The position numbers were made by a program, and so were the translations under genes. A stretch of DNA of 64,000 bases, taken from contig NC_037270.1 in assembly GCF_000002425.4 (NCBI RefSeq), positions 14,216,307 through 14,280,306 of the forward strand, given 5' to 3'. Every line of letters starts with the position of its first letter. Position 1 is the stretch's first letter. The stretch is from Physcomitrium patens. Lineage: Eukaryota; Streptophyta; Bryopsida; Funariales; Funariaceae. Below are positions 23,269-36,138 of this stretch, in pieces. A model generated the notes under the pieces. The model was not told the DNA's origin. It saw only the letters and a list, made by a program, of their open reading frames with translations, and did no database searches.

Positions 23269-25437
23269 ATGGCAGTCGGAGTGTTGGCCCTGCAGGGCTC
23301 CTTCAAGGAGCACATCGTCTGTGAGTATTGTTCCCGCTTATCCTCTTTATTTTTTCTAGATTCCTAAATCATTTTCCAAGAAACTCGTGGCTTATGTGGG
23401 TATGGATTTCGTTGGAAAACAACGGCAATTGGAGGCAGCTGCGCAGTGATCTTGATTTTTACTCTACAAGGGTAAGGACGTCGATCATTCTCGCGAGAGA
23501 TGACTGGAAGTGTAAAGTCTAGAGTCCCGCTTGTGGTGGGCGAATTTTGGCCATTATAATGTCGAATGAGCTGCCACTAAATGCGAACTTGGATTGTGTC
23601 GGTTGGGGGATATCAGGTTTGCGGAAGCTGGGGGTGGACGCCGTGGAAGTACGCAAGCTGGAGCAATTGGTGGGGTTGTCCGGTTTGATTATTCCTGGTG
23701 GCGAGAGCACCACCATGGCCAAGCTGGCGGAGAAGAACAACCTTGTTAGTGGAAATTTATCTCTTCCTTTTGTTTCTGTGCCTCTTCCTCCCGCGAACTC
23801 GAATCGCCTCACGAAAATAGTGGACTTTTTCTTGGTTTTTATTTTTATTTTTAAATTGTACTTTTTCTTGTGCACCAAATAAACGCTGACGTCGATTGTA
23901 AAACCCTGTCGCAGTTTCCTGCTCTTCGAGAATTTAGCACCGCAGGGAAACCAATTTGGGGCACATGTGCCGGGCTTATCTTCTTGGCTGACAGAGCTTC
24001 GGGTGAGAACTTCCAATGCTTGGTTTTTTTATTGTTGTATCCTACTTTGCTAGAAGTGGTAGCTTCTTTTGGTTGTTTGCATGATTACATTATTGATAAT
24101 GTGGATATTCCTCTGCTGTTAATGGGTTTAAGGATCGTTTCTGTGATGGTGAATTTATGTTTCTGAATGCCCTGTGCCTCTGATGGTAAGTGGTGTACAA
24201 TGTAAGAATTTAACTAAAAAACTGAGATCGGTTTGTTGGCTTAGCAGGAGTAAAAGAAGGAGGTCAAAAGCTCTTGGGGGGACTTGATTGCACTGTTCAC
24301 CGCAACTTTTTCGGTAGCCAGGTATGCCTTTCGAACAAGCAGTGCAGATCATTACGAATGAGTCTTGAGTAAAATGAAATTGGCAGTGAAATCTACAATC
24401 CTCTACAATGCATTACATTGAGCTTTAGATATAACTCAATGCTTTGAATTTCACATTTCAATCATTACTGGAAGGTTTACTTCTATGTGATGTGAATTAT
24501 GATCTTAAAATCGGCACCCCTTCATTCTCAGCGTTGGATATGCTGTCGCATGGTCCAAGTGAGCTATACAATGTCTTCAACTTGAAAACTTCATCATGAG
24601 TGTGCAGTTAAATAGCTTCGAAATGGAGCTATCAGTTCCAACTCTAGCCTCACGAGAGGGAGGTGCCGAGACTTGTCGTGCTGTGTTCATTCGAGCTCCT
24701 GCAATTGTCGATGTGGGTTCTTCTGTGGAAGTGCTAGCTGAATATCCCCTGGCACCTGGTCAGGCCCCACAACAGGTGATTAATTTACCTTCTGATTTTC
24801 AACTCATGTGAAATCACCTCTCTGCTCACACTACTTGGTACCATTCAGCACAGTGGAATCTCAATACACATTCCAATGCGAGTCACTTGAATCTCAATTA
24901 CAGCAGGAGCTCTTTAGATATGCCCATTTCTACTTGGATCATTTACATGCAATTAACTTTTTTTCATGTGATTCTCAATGGTGGTTTTGATGTTTTGTAA
25001 ATCTGTTCTCAAAATAAGGAAGTAGGCAAGGATAAGGTTATTGTGGCGGTCAAGCAGAACAACATGCTAGCAACTGCATTTCATCCTGAGTTGACCTCAG
25101 ATTTACGGTGGTATGGTTTTCCTCTGCTCACATCTGTAAATTGGGATTTCTTTCTTATGTCTAAACTTCTCATTTTTTTCTTTTTTTTTTCATTTTCTGT
25201 AGTTTCTCCACTTTCTTTCGATTGTTGTTTTGGCATCTAATGTACACGGTCCCTACCTTAATCCTTTGCAGGCACAAACTGTTTCTGAACATGATCAACG
25301 ATGGAGGGGAGGGAGCTCAAGTTCCAGGTGCAGAGAGAATAGTGGCAAAGAAGACTAATGTGCCACCAGCTTTAGACCAGATCAGGGACATGCCTGTCTT
25401 CAGAGAAGCAAGTTTCCTTAGCCTTGAATTACAATAG
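23269..25437 (+). CDS. PDX2: PDX2, glutaminase subunit of pyridoxal 5'-phosphate synthase
   Basis: Class I glutamine amidotransferase (PdxT/SNO family). It releases ammonia from glutamine and passes it to the PDX1 synthase, which forms vitamin B6 from ribose 5-phosphate and glyceraldehyde 3-phosphate, in the cytosol. Seven exons join in frame: 23269-23320, 23617-23744, 23915-24002, 24248-24321, 24608-24775, 25019-25110 and 25272-25437, giving 255 aa, the same length as Arabidopsis PDX2. The start [15 protein letters not shown] is canonical. Visible motifs: PGGES at 44-48; nucleophile Cys78 in [33 protein letters not shown]; and His192 and Glu194 in FHPEL, completing the Cys-His-Glu triad. The second intron is small and the gene is compact. 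The C-terminal tail after DMPVF is not obviously conserved. No sign of decay. Confidence 0.96.
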
Positions 25438-26741
25438 CATCGTAACAATTGTGTGGGATATGCTTTCCGCACCATTTGATTCCCATTTTTTTCTGCTTTT
25501 CTTCCTTTTAGAAGACCTTCACAGATGCTTATATGTTTCAATTATTTACATTTTTAGTACCTCAAATAGAAAAAATTATAGGGTTATGTGGTTAGATCCA
25601 AAAGAATCCAAAACTCCCAGTTTTATCGCCTCATTAGAGATCTGGATTAATATTTCATGCACCTTTCGTCTCTTACATTTGCATTTGTGTTTGGTACAAA
25701 CATTAGAGTTTTGTTGTACGTTTTCAACTAAAGGGTTTATATTTTGGATGTGGTTTCTTCAAAATTTTAATATTAATATTGAAACTAAATATTTTAACAC
25801 AATGAATGATTTATATTTAAACAAAACTTGTTATACATTATTTAATTATTATTAACATAATAATAGGATCTTTTCAAAATAAAAGTAAGTTTTTAGAAAT
25901 TATTGTAACACTCAAAAGTATCATGTGTGGATTGCATAAGTGTAAAAATACCTTGCAAAATTACAAAAAGAAAAGAGGATCAAGGTTGTTGACAATCATT
26001 AGTAGATGCATGGACTACAAGGTGGAGTTAAAAAAGAAATTAATGTCAAAAAAACTATTTTTCTTATGTCCTAATTACTATCTAGGTAGCAATATGAAAA
26101 TGGAAAAAAATTCCCCAAATTATTATTGCATTAGTTACTACCCATTTACTATAATTGGCTTAAAAATAATAAAAAGAGAAACAAATCTATACATGTTTAT
26201 ATATTGTGTTATAGAATAAGAATATAAACCATTTATTATGTTCTAAAGACTCAATTTGAAGAACATTTGTTCATTATTTTTATAACATTATACAATTTTA
26301 TGTGCTTTAGGTATTACTTCAACAACAAAACAAAAAAATCTCAAATTATATTTTTAGAATACACAAAACAATGATATACAAACAAGAGAATGTTCTATCT
26401 AAATTCTTATTTTACATACATATCTTTATAGATTTGAAGATTCTTCAAATTATATTGCTAATATAATTTTAATAAAACTTAATAGAAAAACTTATAACAT
26501 TAATTAAAAAAATATCAAATCTTAACAAGATCTATCAATAAATCATGAAGTAATTTTTTTGGTAAATATTTTGGTATATAATATTAAGAAATGATAGAGA
26601 TTACGTTTTTTTGCACGCACTTGAATAAGTTACAAGAGTAGTGTAAAACAGATATTATACAAGATATATTAGAAAATAATTTTTAATCTTAATTTATGAT
26701 TTCTATATTTATTTAAAGAAAAAAAAATATTACTATTGTGG

Positions 26742-26779
<38 letters not shown>

Positions 26780-26932
26780 TAAAAACAAATCATTGAAAAA
26801 CTAATCATAAAAAAATAAAAAAGTTGGTTTCAGAAGTCATTAAAAGACTACAGGTTTTTACAAAACAGCAATGTTGTCGTTAACTATAGTAAATATCAAA
26901 ATTGGATTAGTCCTGCAAATAAATAAGGGAAC

Positions 26933-26977
<45 letters not shown>

Positions 26978-27712
26978 GCAGGGTGCTTAATTCGAGTAAA
27001 ATAACAAACTGTTTTGAATTCTTTTTGCATTTCATTCTTGGAACTAACCACATACTTCACTTCTGAGTTCTCACAAACATTAGGGTATAGTTTAACAGAG
27101 AACCAACGGCAAATGGTTGTAAACTTCTGCCGGTAATAACTCACCCGTCTAGTGATGTAGAACACAAAGTGGAAAACAGTTTTAGTTTTTTTTATTCCAG
27201 TTCACTTTGTTTCATACTAACCTCCTAAAAACATCATCAGATGTCGATTTGCAGTTGTTCGAAGCCTTGAATGCAAAACTACATAATATGTTTTCGATTG
27301 GTACAAGCTGTGGATATTGGTGATAGTTTATGACGAAGTTGAACTCATATTTGGAACTAAACCAAAACTAGCTTCATCAGACTGTATGTCCCTTGATCCT
27401 GGAGTGTGAAACCACCTCAAGCTAAACTGGTGTAGTGTCACCCATTTGGACTTGTTTCCTGGACTTGAAGTTATGATGTCAAATTGGATTCACAAATTCT
27501 ATGTTTTTCTAGAACCATTCCAGTTCATTGGTACAACCCATATTTACAAATGACGATCGGGACTATCCGAATTCATACTTTACTGCAAGGAGATTCAAAG
27601 TTCCGTCACATCAATCCAAAATATACTGTACCGTCTGAATCTGTGATACACTAGGGACAGAAACTATGATCAGTCCAAGCCGAAGACTAAATACAATAAC
27701 TTAGAAGCGGTC
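25438..27712. other. Spacer between PDX2 and cycloartenol synthase 3' ends
   Basis: Both flanking genes point into this interval, so it holds two 3' UTRs. The middle (about 25.7-26.9 kb) is very AT-rich with a (TA)n tract at 26,745-26,776 and a compound (GT)n(TA)n tract at 26,936-26,976. No coding similarity seen. Confidence 0.6.
26936..26976. repeat. Compound (GT)n(TA)n microsatellite
   Basis: About eleven GT units pass directly into about nine TA units, an alternating purine-pyrimidine stretch of about 40 bp. Confidence 0.9.
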
Positions 27713-30700
27713 TTACGCCATCAATTTTTGCCGGTACTCACCCAGTGCCCAGATAGGAAAAATACACCGGTACGCAGAGTAACTGATCATACAGTTCCTG
27801 TTGAATACGCCCATGATTTCCTGCATACAGTTAGGGTCAATATCAACACCAGCGCAAAACCAGCACTCTGACCATGGCAGAAAACTAGATAATTCCGACC
27901 TTAGACGCAGCCCACAGAAATAAAAATTCAACAGTCACTACGTCATTTCTGGCTCTACGTTATTCCGACTCATCCAATATTCAAGTACCTCTTGAGGGAA
28001 GTCTCCAGACTCCATTTGCTTATTAATAAGTACTGAAGCTGCTCTATGCAAAGGCTCGGGATTTCTCTCCCACTGTGAGTTCAGAGAAAATGAATAGTAG
28101 AGAAATATTGATATCAGTAAATACATAAAAATAGATAAATAAATGAATAAAATAATAAATAAAACACTCCCTTTCCCAAGAGTAAAAGCCACTCGCTCAG
28201 AAAATTCACTCACACCAGTGCAAGCCAACTTATATCGAACATGAAGCTAGTCAAAACAAAGCCGTGTTGGAGCTTCCAAGAGAATGATTCCAGCAATGGG
28301 AGCCATCAAAAGTGTACCTGTCCTGCAGCAATAAGCGTCAGCATAGCCCACGATGTGTTCACAACGTGGGATTTTCCACCAGGCAAATTAGAGTAGACCT
28401 ACAAAAACAACAACAATAAAATTAATAATAATAAATACCAAGACATCGGTGCTCAGAGGAACGAGATTATTTTGATGTAATCCAAATCCAAAGGCGCAGA
28501 ACCCAAATGGTTATCAACGACAGCCCGACAAGCAGACTTAATATATTAGACTGTAGAACCTGTCCTTATGTTTTGACACGATAAAGTTCCAGAAAATGTG
28601 CTACATACGTATTATGAAGAAATCCAAAGATGAGTTCGCTACCGCAAAACCTTTTGAGAGTGAAAGTCATAAAATACTAAGACCGTATGCTATCAACAAT
28701 CACTGAGCTATATATATCAATTCCCAACATTCACATGCGCAAGTATTTGTACCTTGTCTTGACAGGAACGGTAGCTCTCTCCCCATCCACCATCAGGAAG
28801 CTGCTTTGAGAGAAGGAACTTACAAGCCATTCGAATATGGAAAGATGATTCATAAGTTTGACCGGCAGCAATCAACCCTAAGACACCAAACCAAATTGCA
28901 TACGTGAAACACACTGCCCAAGATCCATACCTGCGTCAAAACAACCACCCACTCATGTTATGAAGATTGGAAATTTAACTGATACCTTGCAAAAGAGGTT
29001 CCTTGAAAATTAAAGACAACCAACTAGACCTCTTCCAAAACTATGTCCAACTAGAAAGAGAACTTACCAAGAGCCATCGTCCTTTTGAATGCTTTCAATA
29101 TATTTACGAGCCCGTTGAATGGACTTAGCAATTTCCTTAGTTCGATGGTGAGGATATCGTTTCTGAAAAGAAGCGAGCGCTTGCATGCACGCTGACGTGC
29201 ATTCGACATACCTACGCAACATATGAAAATTAACGTTAATCTTCAGAACCGTCTCATTGAGCATATTGAAAGTACAAAACAAAAGTCTAGAAACCATTCG
29301 ATTCCAAACCGACAGACAACAATTACAAAGGTTGAGGCGAAGCACAGTAATGCTCAGTGTTGAAAACTTACGAGTAATCAATTACAATATCTCCAAAAGT
29401 CTCAGCAGGGTTGATGACCTGGAAAATCAAAACAGCCAAACGGGCAAGAAATAATTTCATTTATTGTTGTGGAAATTATGCTCTTCGAGGCCTGCATCTA
29501 GAGAGTGATTAAACAAGCTTACATCACGAATTGCGCAATAGAATAGCAGCGAAATCAATAGGGCATCGATAAAGTCACCTCAAGCCAAGGATAAGATCTT
29601 GTTCTTTCATAAGTGGCTGACCCTCCATCTTCGTTCTGAAAACAACTCCATATATTAGTAAAACTGCTTCGTCACAAACTCCTTTTGTTCTATTATCGCA
29701 AGGAAATGACAGCATGTTTTCTGATGTCATATCAACCAGACAAGCTGGGAGTATGTACATAAGCATCTTACTTGATAAGACAGGATGACATTCACAGCAT
29801 CGTATAAGCGCTCTGCTGCAATCGGATTCCCAACCAATTCTTTTGGGAAGTCTGCCAAGATCAGTGTCGCCTACATTCAACGTCCACATTTATGTAGAGA
29901 AGGTCCGTATTTCCTGAACAGAGAGGGATTTACACAGATACTCTCCGATAGAGATGGAAAAAACCAGGCATACCAAGTTACAGTTTTGTTCCTGGAAATT
30001 ACTCTGAATCATTAAGTACCCAAGAGCCACAGTTACATTAATTTTTTACAAGTACGCAGAAGCTCAGCATCATCAGAAACATTTTAAAAAGAAAAGCGCA
30101 CACACACGGGAATCAACACACCTTTAAGCCTTCAGACGAACAGTCAGAGATAGGCCATCCGTGGTCTCTTGAAGAAAAAGGCCAAGCACCTTTAGAAATA
30201 TGACGATACCAGTAGGCCATATCCCCTGGAGAATCTTCTCTCACCTTCAGAGACACGTTTAAAATCTCTGTAAGTGCAACTAATACTAACAAATATTGTG
30301 AATTAAAGTAAACAAACATTTAGAAAGTACACACTCACGACGTTTCGGCGCAACCGTTTAATCAGAAGGGAGATACAACAATGCATATAAAGAAGAATTC
30401 AACAAGTCCTTTCAACAAACTAGTGTAATTCGTATGACAAACTAGCGCATTCGCAGACTACAGTACTCCAGCTCCTCTAAAAAGTATTCAGAGAAATAGA
30501 AAGGCAGAGTCTGATGTGAAAAAGACCTTACTTCAACCGATAGACAGCAGCCTGCCTATATGCCCATCCGTCCATAGCTCTACTGACCTAACTCCTATCT
30601 TAAAATATAAATCAATTTCACCAACCATCCAAATGCAAGAAACTGGTAAATCTAGAAGTATCTGAAGCAAGAGAAAAAAGGCTAGATGTGAACCTGAGAA

Positions 30701-31737
30701 TTATCGATATACGAATTGGCCTTCTTGAGCATACTCATAGATTCATCTGGAAGCTTTGTAGCGGCCAATGCTTGCACTGCGAACGTTGTGTCCCAAAGCT
30801 GGCTTCCATTATATCCCTGCCACAAAACTCCAAACCGGCCGAAAATTGAAATACGAGATGTATGCTAACTGAAATTATAGGTTATAACTCTTTCAAGAAC
30901 ATGTGATAGATACAACAAACTGCGTTTTAGAGGCATTCAAAGGACATGAAAGTAAGAGGCAAAGAAAATAGAGAAGACGAAGATTCATCATACTGGTAAA
31001 CTTGATCCAAGATTTATGAAGCAATAAGTTCTGAATATTTATCTCTAAGTTGAATGTGCAAGTAAAAGTACAATGAAAAAGATACCTGCATCTTCATGCC
31101 ATCTTCAGCCACCCATAGGTAATCGACAACCCGTGCCAAATGCAGCTTGAAGGCTTCTGAGTTAGGGTCCTCTATCCAGCAGGACAGCATATTCATAACC
31201 TATGTAGACATGAAAAAAGTCAAAGCAGATTTACACAGATGGGAGCCTGAAAAAAGATGTCTTCCGTTTGAATTGGATGAGTAAGGGGGTAAGGATAAGA
31301 TCATGCGCAGAGAGGCCATCCTAAAGACCAGCTTCTGTGATCACTTATGAGAGGACATCTCCTAGACAGCTCATATGCACGCTGACCTTATTCACTGGAC
31401 CAATACATAAATAACGGGTGTTTTCATCCTCGTAGTGAATATGCTCCATGGTACGAGCCAACGCCTTTTTACGAAGAAGGGATCCAGGCCATCTTGTCAA
31501 AATAGGCTCCACCACCTTATCCAACGTACCCCACAACACGTCTTGTATCCATGGGTGAGGGTAATACAGATCTTCCTGCGCACAGAGCACTCAACGAGAT
31601 CGAGACATATATTTATATCATCTTGAAATGACTTCAAATTGTGATCTGTTGTGTCATCAGCTAAGCCATCTTTGCTACATGGCCATAGAAACGGGTAAAC
31701 TGGATCATGGTTTGCATCCACCGGAAAAAGAAAAAAA

Positions 31738-31781
<44 letters not shown>

Positions 31782-34314
31782 GATTATTCAACCACAGTTA
31801 GCTTAACTACGAAGTAATTTTTGATAATTAAAGCTAATTACATGCGCACGTACCTTCGCACATAGATTCCGAGCCTCATTCCAATTTACTTCAGTATACT
31901 TCTGAACAAATATCTCTTCCCTAATTGCCTTCACGAGTTCAGTGATTTTCCCAGTGAATCGCTTGCCATATATGTAGCTCATTGGGAGATAGACCATGCG
32001 GCAATGGCACCACATCCTACCTGTAACCACGAATATCAACATTTGGACATCCGACCTGTAACCCCAAATATCTAAAGCAATAACCATCTGAGATTTTTCA
32101 AAACCAGATTAGAGCGTTCACGGTCTCCACAGGAACGGTTTTCCACCCTTAAGAAACGTCTATGATATAAACAGGGAAGTCATTCTAAAGGGAACTCGTT
32201 CTATAATACAGTTCTGATCCAGGCATCGGCATTTCAATCATGCCGATGCGAACAATGTGGTACGATAAATATCTTGAAGAAATTGCATAAAGATGTGATG
32301 TAGTGCACCTGGATGCATAGGAAGAAAATACGGCAGTATCCAAGTTTCAGGAGGCAGGGGATTGTTTCCTGACCATTCAAATACTCCAAGAACCTGGCAT
32401 CAGATAAACCGAAGGTTGCAAGGAGATTAATCATATATTCAAACCGTTCCACAGCATGGTTGATAACTATACAAGCACCCGAGTCTTGAATACCGTTTAC
32501 ATTCAGAAGTCTACATTTGCGAAATAAAGTTTATAGGTGATGCTGAAATCTTAAGCGGTTAGATGAACACGAAAGAGCTTGAGAATGAGAGTTAGGACTT
32601 TACGGTAAGCCAGAACTTGCCCCAGGAGGTTATATACGTAGCACCTCCATGATCTAGGATCCATTTCCGTCCTCGTCGAAGTGCATCAAAGTCGCCCCCT
32701 TCAGGCCCATCACCAAGTATCCGCAGTGTAACATACGTCAGTACAGAGCCAAACATGGTACTGTGTCCCTCTATGTGCAATCCCCAACCTCCATCCTTGT
32801 TCTGCAATAAGACAGGCTTTCATCAATAGTAGTCCCACCTACTACACAAAAGCATTTAATGCATTGAAACACGCGGGTAGTAAAACAGATGAAGTGTTTC
32901 TAAAACGTCCATACTCATGTTGTCAGCTTCCAGGAGTACAGTATGCTGTGTAGATCATGACTAGGTAGACTCTAAGGACACGTAAATCAAAACGATGGAA
33001 AATACCCAAGTACCTGATGATTGTAAAGGTACCGGCGCATTTCACTCTGGTGGGCTGGAGTTAGAACAGTGTTAAGTGCCCCCGTGACGTACAGTGCAAT
33101 AACCTATTACATAAGAACCAATGCATAATAATTAGTACAGGCTAGCAAAATCCATCCATAATAAACATATGACAATCAGCACAAATTTGGATGGAGAAGC
33201 GAAGGACTGGATCTTCATCAGATTAATATTTTGTCTCCAAATAACAGAACAGCTACTTTATCAGAGCATCAATATGAGGTTCAAATGTTGGCATCTCTAG
33301 AGGGTATCATAGTTACAACAAGCAAAACCAATGAAGTTATTGAATGCTTTGTTTAAAAAGTGGCAGACGAAATGGGTAAATGTGAAGATGAAATGATTAC
33401 CAGTCCAGGCATGAGGAACATGGGACCCCCGTAGTCACCCGGCCAGTGTCCATCGTGAGCTTGTAGGGTCGAGTAAAAGCGCATGGATCGACGAAGAGTG
33501 GTGGTGACGGCCTCTTCATCAAGGTCAGAGAGGTTTTCAATCTTCACTTGAGTTGGGAGCTCAGGCAACGGATTCTCCCTGGCAAACTGAATCAGCAATT
33601 TTCAATGTCAAGAGAAAATTGTGAGACGAAAAGGATACGGTGTTATCTGTTCGACATTGGATTGATCCGCAATCCCTGACTATTAAATAGGGTGAAATCG
33701 GCGAGCGTCACTACAATCTGAACCAAAAGCAGACGATAGACACATGCAACTTCTTGTTCCGGTTGGCACCAAGACAATCAGGTCGAGCGTCGCAGCCCAC
33801 TACTGTGCAAAATGCGAGAACAATACGTGATTGCATGCTCACTGTGCATTAGTCACGCATGATGAAATGCACCAGCTGTATTACTCTAAGAACAGTAAAG
33901 AGTGATTTCTTTTCTCCAGCTCGTAACGAAAAACCTCTCTCTCTAGAGATCCCTCTGCAAAAGCCCAGCAAAAGACTTGCAGAGCAAATCGTCACCCATC
34001 ATCAAGCGATCACTCCTAAAGAACCCAATACAAAAAAAAAAAAAAAAAAAAAAAAAAAAGACACATGGGGGAACCCGGGCCGAGGCAACAAATCAACCAA
34101 CCTGCAAGCGCATGATCAGATCGCTACTGTGAGCCTGCTCGAAGCGATTCTCCGCGAACGCAACGCGCGCCTTGTCCACCGCGACACGATGCGCCAAATC
34201 GCCTGCTGCTCCATGCTCGTCGTACTCCCACACTTGGCGCCCCACGTGATTATTCAAGGTCCGTAATGGCAAGCCTCCTCCTCCCCCGCCCTCGGCAATC
34301 TTCAACCTCCACAT
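27713..34314 (-). CDS. CAS1: Cycloartenol synthase (oxidosqualene cyclase)
   Basis: Cyclises 2,3-oxidosqualene to cycloartenol, the first committed step of plant sterol synthesis, at the ER. Eighteen exons, in transcript order: 34314-34102, 33586-33401, 33103-33014, 32801-32604, 32393-32309, 32020-31854, 31575-31387, 31199-31086, 30816-30694, 30244-30122, 29870-29772, 29635-29579, 29418-29372, 29211-29068, 28930-28753, 28398-28318, 28072-27989, 27820-27713. All join in frame to 761 aa, full length for the family. The start [10 protein letters not shown] and [16 protein letters not shown] are canonical. QW repeats are visible ([38 protein letters not shown]). The catalytic acid is Asp489 in DCSSE, where most plant enzymes read DCTAE. 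Residues equivalent to the cycloartenol determinants Tyr410, His477 and Ile481 of Arabidopsis CAS1 are kept as Tyr416, His483 and Ile487. This favours cycloartenol over lanosterol or amyrin synthase. Confidence 0.96.
31743..31779. repeat. Poly(A) run of 37 in a cycloartenol synthase intron
   Basis: Thirty-seven consecutive A on the + strand, hence poly(U) in the transcript, inside the intron between exons 6 and 7. A second run of 28 A lies at 34,032-34,059 in intron 1. Run lengths may be unreliable. Confidence 0.85.
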
Positions 34315-36138
34315 TGCTCCTTCCCTTGGCGATACTACCGATCTCTCTCTCCTTCTACTTCTTCTTATGCTTCTGCGTTGTCCTGTGCTTCGAGCAATGC
34401 TTCAAGCTCTCCTGCGAAACGAAGGCACCCTCTTTCTCTCTGCATTGCAACAGAAAACAAAGTATTGCTTCTGGGATACCCTCTTTTCCTCCGATCCATC
34501 TGCTCCCTTGGCGTTGGCTTTTTTCTTTCTTTTTTTTTCTTTTTCTCTCTATCTTTCTGGGACTACTGCCCGCGGTCAGCCGTGTGTTTTTTTTAGCTGC
34601 CACCGGGTTATTGTTTGTGCAGGACACTGGAAAATGAATGTAAAAATAATCTTTGCCTTTGGGGGAAGAATAGGTTTATATGATTATTACTTTTTTTAAT
34701 GTAATTTTTAAAAATAAAATAAAATTGAAAAAATGACAATAGTGCAAGGATTGTTTTAATAATTATTTATTAGAAAAAAAAGAACCACAATTAATATGGT
34801 ACAAAAAAGTTCCAAATTTATGAACATCCAAAATCTATGCTTGTCAAATAATTTTTTTATAGTTATTTTTTAAAACTTAATTTTTATTTAATGTAGAAGA
34901 TATTGACATTTATAATTACATCTTTACTTTAACATGAAAATAGCCACCAAGAAATTGCTCTCAATTTGGGTATTAGATTAGATAATTTGTTTTTTTTTGT
35001 TTTTTTTTTTTTTTTTTTGCAAGGTTAAAAATTTCTAATGTACATAATGCAATATCTCAAAACTTTATGTGCCCATAATGCAATATCTCAAAATATTATA
35101 ATTAAGATTAACACTTGAAGAAGCAACTCCACTTGGCACTACTACTCATGTTTGAATCAAAAGTCCCTAAAGTATAAAGTGAACACTTATGTAAAAAGCC
35201 TCTCCAAAACATATCTATTCATTAAAATATAAAATTAATATAAAAAGAATGGTTTTGGTATCATCCAATATTCACTTTGGTGCATTTAAACTTGAGAGAG
35301 CAACAAGTAGACAATAGATAGAATCATTTGCTTCCAAGGCTCCACCCGATGTACATAAAATTCCAAGTAATTAGTTTTCATTTGTTTGCTTGGTTTTGAG
35401 GTTGTTACAAAAAAAAAATTAAAAAATTAAAAAAACTCATAAACAGACATCTTTCAAGTTCAAACCCAAGAAGGATACAAAAGTTTTAGTGGACATTTGT
35501 TTCATTCAAGAATGTGGTACTGCATTACAATTTTACAAAATAGATATCCAACTCAAACTTCAACATTTTTACTTCTTCCCGCATATCATCTATACATCTC
35601 CACACAAGGAAAAAAAAAAGATCAGTAATTGCCTGAAATTTGGTGAGCAACTCAACAACAAACAAATAGTTAAAATTTAAAACTTTGGATTTTTTTGGTT
35701 GCATTGTTGTTAACGCAGAAGAAGCTCACTACTGTAGTAGTGATGAGCTAGAAGAAGTAGATACTTGGTCGCCAAATGCAAAAACAAGCAAACAAACACA
35801 GTTTGAGAAATTAAATATTTGTAAATGGATTGTTAAAAGGATCACCATGCTGTCCATTTGTGGGTAAGTCCTGTTCTCCACATATCAGATTTTTCCATTG
35901 CAATGAGAAATCTCGTGGTTCCTAATTGCAGAAACGGCGGCGGAGGAGGAGGCTCGGAGCTCTTCTTTGCCTGAAGCGGAGCCCACAAAATTGTAAGCAT
36001 CGGGGCGGTGTTAGAAGAGGCAAGTGCAGCATCCTGCTGAATTTTGAGCATTGGGTTTTTTCAGGGTGAGCAGTTTTTGGGGGATGATCTCTCGGCGATC
36101 TCGCCTCGTTCAATTGTGGGCTGTTGTTGTTGCTGCAG
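34315..36138. other. Divergent intergenic region between cycloartenol synthase and carboxylesterase
   Basis: Both flanking genes are transcribed away from here. The first 330 bp are C/T-rich on the + strand, probably the cycloartenol synthase leader and promoter. The region 34.7-35.7 kb is AT-rich with T-runs at about 34,990-35,018. A 20-bp direct repeat (CATAATGCAATATCTCAAAA) lies at 35,043-35,062 and 35,074-35,093. From 35.9 kb GC rises toward the carboxylesterase leader. No gene seen. Confidence 0.6.

Noticed and set aside
25923..26219. 98-codon frame in AT-rich DNA downstream of PDX2
   Set aside because: Lys/Tyr/Ile-rich chance frame typical of AT-rich sequence; no motif or splice context.
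33859..34266. 135-codon plus-strand frame overlapping cycloartenol synthase exon 1
   Set aside because: Contains a poly-Lys stretch from the A-run and is antisense to a conserved exon.
27713..34314. Lanosterol or beta-amyrin synthase instead of cycloartenol synthase
   Set aside because: Residues matching Tyr410, His477 and Ile481 of Arabidopsis CAS1 are all kept, the cycloartenol pattern.
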